Assembly (NCBI GenBank): GCA_021203685.1
Contig: JAJQAS010000239.1
Span: 1 to 10,155, forward strand
Reading direction: 5' to 3'
From: Clostridiales bacterium
GTDB lineage: Bacteria; Bacillota; Clostridia; Oscillospirales; Oscillospiraceae
DNA: 10,155 bases
How positions within the stretch are numbered: the first letter of the stretch is position 1; each line of letters begins with the position of its first letter. Position numbers and translations under genes: made by a program. The notes below the pieces were generated by a model. That model had not been told where the DNA came from and searched no databases. It saw nothing but the letters and a program-made list of their open reading frames with translations. Below are positions 6,957 through 10,155 of this stretch, piece by piece.

Positions 6957-6974
6957 TGCAGATACCCCCCTGTT

Positions 6975-8168
6975 TTACTCCACTTCGATCCAGACCGCGT
7001 CGCCCTGCCCCATGCCGGAGCAGATGGCGCAGACGCCGTTCTTCTGGCCCCGGCGTTTCAGCTCCCAGAGCATGGTCATCAAAATCCGCGCCCCGCTGGC
7101 ACCGATGGGGTGACCCACCGCCACAGCGCTGCCGTTGACGTTGACCTTCTCGTCCATCTCATCCCAGCTCATGCCCAAAATTTTCAGGCAGGACACCAGC
7201 GGCACGGCGGCGAAGGCTTCGTTGATCTCGATGAGGTCGAAGTCGGCCAGTGTCCGGTCATATTTCTCCATCAATGCCTGAATGGAGAGCCCCGGCGCGG
7301 TGGAGATATACCGGCTCTCGCGGGAAACTTGGGCGTAGCCCTTGATGGTCGCCAGGATGGGCGCGCCCACCGCTTCGGCGTGGCTGCGGCGCATAACGAC
7401 CACCGCCGCCGCGCCGTCGTTGACGCCGGGGGCGTTGCCTGCGGTGACGCAGCCGTCGGGGACGAACAGGGGCTTGAGCTTTTGCAGACCCTCCAGGGTG
7501 GAGGTGGGGCGGGGGCCTTCGTCCTTTTCCAGGGTGAAGGTCTTGCGCTTGGATTTGACCTCCACGGGGAACCGCTCCTGGTCGAAGGCCCCTTTGGCCT
7601 CGCCAGCGGCCCAACGCTCCTGGCTCCGCTGCGCCCAGCGATCCTGCATTTCCCGCGTCACGCCGGACTCCAGCGCCACCTGCCCGCCGATGACCGCCAT
7701 GTGCACGTCGTTGTCCGGGCACCACAGGCCGTCCTTCACCATGGCGTCCACCAGCTTGCCGTCGAACATCCGCTGGCCCCAGCGTGCGCCGGGGACGAGA
7801 TAGGGGGCGTTGCTCATGCTCTCCATGCCCCCGGCTACGATGGTGTCGGCGTCCCCGGCCTTGATGATTTGCGTCCCCAGGGTCACGGCCTTCAACGCGC
7901 TGCCGCAGACCTTATTCAAGGTGAAAGAGGGGACGTTGTGGGGGATGCCTCCGGCCACAGCCGCCTGCCGGGCGGGGACCTGTCCCACCCCGGCGGGGAC
8001 GACGATGCCCATAATGGCCTCGTCCACCTGGTCGCCGGTCAGGTTGGCCCGGCGCAGGGCCTCCTTAATGGCCAACCCGCCCAGCTGGGGGGCGGTGAAA
8101 GACGCGAGGCTGCCGCCGAACTTGCCGAAGGGGGTGCGGGCGGCGCTGACGATGACAATTTCATCCAT
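6975..8168 (-). CDS. Acetyl-CoA acetyltransferase (thiolase)
   Basis: Condenses two acetyl-CoA to acetoacetyl-CoA or cleaves it in the reverse direction; first gene of the acyl-CoA operon. The 397-residue protein starting MDEIVIVSAARTPFG is typical thiolase II length. The frame extends 29 codons further upstream, but those have no thiolase sequence, and GGAGGT lies 7 nt before the ATG at 8168. Catalytic residues are present: Cys88 in NKVCGSALKAV, NEAFAA near residue 320, His353 in VGHPIGASGAR, and Cys383 in CSGMGQGDA. The C-terminal motif is CSGMGQG rather than the commoner CIGGGxG, which suggests a particular thiolase branch. A consensus promoter lies about 60 nt upstream. Substrate chain length cannot be read with certainty. 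Confidence 0.94.
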   Translation of the reverse strand: MDEIVIVSAARTPFGKFGGSLASFTAPQLGGLAIKEALRRANLTGDQVDEAIMGIVVPAGVGQVPARQAAVAGGIPHNVPSFTLNKVCGSALKAVTLGTQIIKAGDADTIVAGGMESMSNAPYLVPGARWGQRMFDGKLVDAMVKDGLWCPDNDVHMAVIGGQVALESGVTREMQDRWAQRSQERWAAGEAKGAFDQERFPVEVKSKRKTFTLEKDEGPRPTSTLEGLQKLKPLFVPDGCVTAGNAPGVNDGAAAVVVMRRSHAEAVGAPILATIKGYAQVSRESRYISTAPGLSIQALMEKYDRTLADFDLIEINEAFAAVPLVSCLKILGMSWDEMDEKVNVNGSAVAVGHPIGASGARILMTMLWELKRRGQKNGVCAICSGMGQGDAVWIEVE

Positions 8169-8226
8169 AAACAGGACCTCCAAAGAGAAATAAAGTTCCA
8201 AATTAAAGAATCTAGTTTTCGATACT

Positions 8227-8255
8227 ATATTACACAGTCTCTCAAGAGCTGTCAA
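8227..8255 (-). promoter_or_regulatory. Sigma-A-type promoter for the thiolase operon
   Basis: On the minus strand: perfect TTGACA (8255-8250), a 17-nt spacer, TAATAT (8232-8227). The predicted start is near 8220, giving a leader of about 50 nt before the thiolase ATG. A small inverted repeat (CTCT-TG-AGAG, 8239-8248) sits in the spacer and might bind a regulator, though this is weak evidence. Confidence 0.87.
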
Positions 8256-8316
8256 GGGCTATTCAAGAAAAACGAGAGAACCCGCGGTCACTTTTTTCAG
8301 GCAAAACCCTGATTTA

Positions 8317-8351
8317 AGCTGTTCGCTTTTAGCTATTAGCCATTCTTCAGG
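8317..8351 (+). repeat. Heptanucleotide repeat array D (AGCTNTT type)
   Basis: Five units in register: AGCTGTT, CGCTTTT, AGCTATT, AGCCATT, CTTCAGG (the last only loosely). Same unit family and orientation as array B. Confidence 0.6.
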
Positions 8352-8477
8352 TGCTGCTTATGAAATACGAACAACTTAAAGCCAAACGTGAAAAAGTCGT
8401 TCGCAAAACGTTACCAACTATCAGCCAAGAGTCAACACCAAGCTAGAGAAGCGAAGGACTTCAAACAAAGCGCTGCC

Positions 8478-8512
8478 TAGCTAAGATCTAAGAGCTTGGA
8501 GCTAATAGCTTT
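8478..8512 (-). repeat. Heptanucleotide repeat array E, inverted relative to D
   Basis: Plus-strand units TAGCTAA, GATCTAA, GAGCTTG, GAGCTAA, TAGCTTT in perfect 7-nt register. Read on the minus strand they are AGCTATT/AGCTCTT-like. With D it flanks a core of about 126 bp. It ends 8 nt before the -35 box of the NifU-like gene's promoter. Confidence 0.62.
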
Positions 8513-8520
8513 CTTCCGTA

Positions 8521-8549
8521 TTGACAAGCCCCGAATTTTGTCCTATAAT
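8521..8549 (+). promoter_or_regulatory. Perfect consensus promoter for the NifU-like/GGGtGRT operon
   Basis: TTGACA at 8521-8526, 17-nt spacer, TATAAT at 8544-8549: both hexamers and the spacing match the sigma-A consensus exactly. The expected start is near 8556. This predicts strong transcription, in keeping with the biased codon use of the two genes that follow. Confidence 0.93.
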
Positions 8550-8596
8550 TCTTTTAGAAGTGAGATTTCTTGAAGGAACTGTCCACCACCTGCGTT

Positions 8597-8628
8597 GCCA
8601 TACGGATTTGTTGACTGGGTCCGTTGGC
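8597..8628 (+). other. Stem-loop in the leader of the NifU-like operon
   Basis: GCCA (8597-8600), a bulged T, and ACGGA (8602-8606) pair with TCCGT (8620-8624) and TGGC (8625-8628), giving 9 bp around a 13-nt loop. It ends 29 nt before the start codon and leaves the AAAGGAAGG ribosome binding site free. It matches no riboswitch I recognise. There is no U-tract, so it is not an intrinsic terminator. Confidence 0.45.
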
Positions 8629-8657
8629 TTTATATCGAAGAAAGGAAGGAACATCTC

Positions 8658-9350
8658 ATGATTTACTCCGCAGAAGTGCAAAACATGTGCTCCGTCACCA
8701 AGGGCGCCTATCATGGCCCCGCTCCCATCCCCGAGGAGGGCAAGTGGGTCCAGGCCATGGAGATCAAGGACATCTCCGGCTTTACCCACGGCATCGGCTG
8801 GTGCGCTCCCCAGCAGGGCGCCTGCAAGCTGTCCCTGAACGTCAAGGAAGGCATCATCGAGGAGGCTCTGGTGGAGACCCTGGGCTGCACCGGCATGACC
8901 CACTCCGCCGCCATGGCCGGTGAGATCCTCATCGGCAAGACCATCCTGGAGGCGCTGAACACCGACCTGGTCTGCGACGCCATCAACACCGCCATGCGCG
9001 AGCTGTTCCTGCAGATTGTCTATGGCCGTTCCCAGACCGCGTTCTCCGAGGGCGGCCTGCCCATCGGCACCTCCCTGGAGGACCTGGGCAAGGGCCTGTG
9101 CGGCCAGGTTGGCACCATCTTCGCCACCAAGGCCAAGGGCCCCCGTTACCTGACCCTGACCGAGGGCTATATCACCCGCCTGGCTCTGGATGACAATTCC
9201 GAGATCTGCGGCTACGAGTTCGTCCACATCGGCAAGATGATGGAGTCCATCAAGAAGGGCGTGGACGCGAACGAGGCCCTGGAGAAGGCGAAGGGTACTT
9301 ACGGCCAGTTTGCTAACGCGGCCAAGTACATTGACCCGAGAAAGGAATAA
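8658..9350 (+). CDS. NifU/IscU-like iron-sulfur scaffold-family protein, GGGtGRT partner
   Basis: A 230-aa protein related to the NifU N-terminal/IscU scaffold fold, on which Fe-S clusters are built. The scaffold-like part is about residues 45-100: CAPQQGACKLSLNVKEGIIEEA, then LVETLGCTGMTHSAAMAGEILIGKT, matching the IscU pattern around its second Cys (Cys77). It is divergent: the first-Cys 'CGD' motif of IscU is not conserved, with Cys49 and Cys56 nearby instead. Other Cys are 11, 106, 148 (a possible third ligand, GLCGQVG) and 184. About 70 extra residues (160-230) follow the usual scaffold. The start at 8658 has AAAGGAAGG upstream; an in-frame TTG further up (8595) lacks such a site. The stop is 11 nt before the GGGtGRT gene. 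Whether it truly builds clusters is inference. Confidence 0.85.
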   Translation: MIYSAEVQNMCSVTKGAYHGPAPIPEEGKWVQAMEIKDISGFTHGIGWCAPQQGACKLSLNVKEGIIEEALVETLGCTGMTHSAAMAGEILIGKTILEALNTDLVCDAINTAMRELFLQIVYGRSQTAFSEGGLPIGTSLEDLGKGLCGQVGTIFATKAKGPRYLTLTEGYITRLALDDNSEICGYEFVHIGKMMESIKKGVDANEALEKAKGTYGQFANAAKYIDPRKE

Positions 9351-9361
9351 GGTGAACGAAC

Positions 9362-10155
9362 ATGGCACTGTTTGAATCTTACGATAGAAGAATCGGCCAG
9401 ATCCAGCCTGTGCTGGCCGAGTATGGCATCTCCTCCGTGGAAGAGTGCCGGGAGATCTGCCAGGCGAAGGGCTTCGACCCCTATGAGATCGTCGCCGGCA
9501 TCCAGCCCATCTCCTTCGAGAACGCCCGCTGGGCCTACTGCGTAGGCGCGGCCATCGCCATCAAGAAGGGCGTCAAGACCGCCGCCGACGCTGCCGACGC
9601 CATCGGCATCGGCCTCCAGGCGTTCTGCATCCCCGGCTCCGTTGCTGACGACCGCAAGGTCGGCATCGGCCACGGCGGCCTGGGCGCCATGCTCCTCCGG
9701 GACGAGACCAAGTGCTTCGCCTTCCTGGCTGGCCACGAGTCCTTCGCCGCCGCTGAGGGCGCCATCGGCATCGCCCGCAACGCCAACAAGGCCCGCAAGG
9801 AGCCCCTGCGCGTCATCCTGAACGGCCTGGGCAAGGACGCCGCCCAGATCATCTCCCGCATCAACGGCTTTACTTATGTGCAGACCCAGTTTGACTACTA
9901 CACCGGCGAGGTGAAGGTGGTCAAGGAGACCGCATATTCCAACGGCGAGCGGGCTGCTGTCCGCTGCTTCGGCGCGGACGACGTCCGCGAGGGCGTTGCC
10001 ATCATGCACATGGAGGGCGTCGATGTCTCCATCACCGGCAACTCCACCAACCCCACCCGCTTCCAGCATCCTGTGGCCGGCACCTACAAGAAGGAGTGTG
10101 TCCAGCAGGGCAAGAAGTACTTCTCCGTCGCTTCCGGCGGCGGCACCGGCCGTAC
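9362..10155 (+). CDS. GGGtGRT-family protein (partial, 3' end outside window)
   Basis: Belongs to the conserved family named for its GGGtGRT motif, of unknown biochemical role and found next to NifU-like genes in anaerobes. 264 complete codons plus two bases are present. The motif itself ends the window: SGGGTGR at residues 258-264, and the cut ACN codon must be Thr. The N-terminal half is Ala/Gly-rich with a GIGHGGLGAML loop (101-111) and FLAGHESFAAAEGAIGIARNA (121-141). Cys residues are 29, 33, 60, 89, 118, 202 and 246, and His 104, 125, 216 and 236. No signal peptide or clear membrane segment is visible, so it is probably cytoplasmic. AAGGTG precedes the ATG. Codon choice (ATC, AAG, GGC, CGC) is strongly biased, suggesting abundant protein. 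I expect about 60-70 more residues beyond the window. Confidence 0.92.
   Translation, partial: MALFESYDRRIGQIQPVLAEYGISSVEECREICQAKGFDPYEIVAGIQPISFENARWAYCVGAAIAIKKGVKTAADAADAIGIGLQAFCIPGSVADDRKVGIGHGGLGAMLLRDETKCFAFLAGHESFAAAEGAIGIARNANKARKEPLRVILNGLGKDAAQIISRINGFTYVQTQFDYYTGEVKVVKETAYSNGERAAVRCFGADDVREGVAIMHMEGVDVSITGNSTNPTRFQHPVAGTYKKECVQQGKKYFSVASGGGTGR

Larger units (their letters stand above)
8169..8657. other. Divergent intergenic region, 489 bp
   Basis: Carries two divergent promoters (minus 8227-8255, plus 8521-8549), two heptamer arrays (8317-8351 and 8478-8512) and the leader of the NifU-like gene. The core between the arrays is more AT-rich than the neighbouring genes. It contains a 28-codon frame at 8360-8446 (starts MKYEQLKAKR) with a weak AGGTG upstream. 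I do not call that frame a gene because it lies within repeat-like sequence. Confidence 0.6.

Noticed and set aside
6195..8312. 705-codon plus-strand open frame opposite HBD and thiolase
   Set aside because: His/Gly/Leu-rich antisense shadow of two genes with complete catalytic motifs; no ribosome binding site or domain.
8297..8314. Small hairpin TCAGG...CCTGA followed by TTT as a terminator
   Set aside because: Only 5 bp, three Ts, and it lies upstream of no ending gene on that strand.
3441..8512. Repeat arrays as CRISPR
   Set aside because: Units are 7 nt with no spacers, and no cas genes are present.
8502..9368. 288-codon minus-strand frame opposite the NifU-like gene
   Set aside because: Antisense shadow; the opposite strand has promoter, ribosome binding site and conserved motifs.

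Overview
This GC-rich window (C/G at most third codon positions, leader-and-operon layout, TTGACA/TATAAT promoters, butyrate-type acyl-CoA enzymes, a GGGtGRT-family protein) looks like chromosome from an anaerobic gut Clostridia bacterium. The Oscillospiraceae (Flavonifractor, Lawsonibacter, Pseudoflavonifractor, Intestinimonas and relatives) are the best guess. That placement is an inference from gene content and composition, not a database result.

Layout. (1) 36-1957, plus strand: permease and ATPase of an ABC importer of the TrpY/TrpZ-like type (the 'uncharacterized ABC transport system' group that includes pneumococcal TrpXYZ). The binding protein is probably just upstream of the window. 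A bidirectional terminator follows. (2) 2047-2553, minus strand: an unrecognised soluble 168-aa protein. (3) 2758-3477, plus strand: a VTT/DedA-like membrane protein with its own promoter, a TTG start and a 1-nt frameshift at its 3' end. A strong bidirectional terminator follows. (4) 3573-4682, minus strand: a secreted lipoprotein with a textbook promoter. (5) 4957-8168, minus strand: a three-gene operon, thiolase then 3-hydroxyacyl-CoA dehydrogenase then acyl-CoA dehydrogenase (the last frameshifted), with a promoter at 8227-8255 and a terminator at 4757-4781. (6) 8521 to the end, plus strand: a perfect consensus promoter, a leader of about 100 nt with a stem-loop, a divergent NifU/IscU-like protein and a GGGtGRT-family protein cut by the window edge exactly at its family motif.

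How the genes work together. The thiolase, dehydrogenase and acyl-CoA dehydrogenase carry out three of the four core steps linking acetyl-CoA and butyryl-CoA. Crotonase and EtfAB are absent from the window. The NifU-like/GGGtGRT pair is transcribed divergently and looks highly expressed (consensus promoter, biased codons). I know of no established biochemical function for it, so it is the best candidate for an undescribed system here.

The intergenic regions carry degenerate heptanucleotide repeats (AGCTNTT-like and others). In two gaps these form oppositely oriented arrays around a non-repeat core. Two genes carry single-base indels in G/C runs, which could be real slippage or assembly errors.
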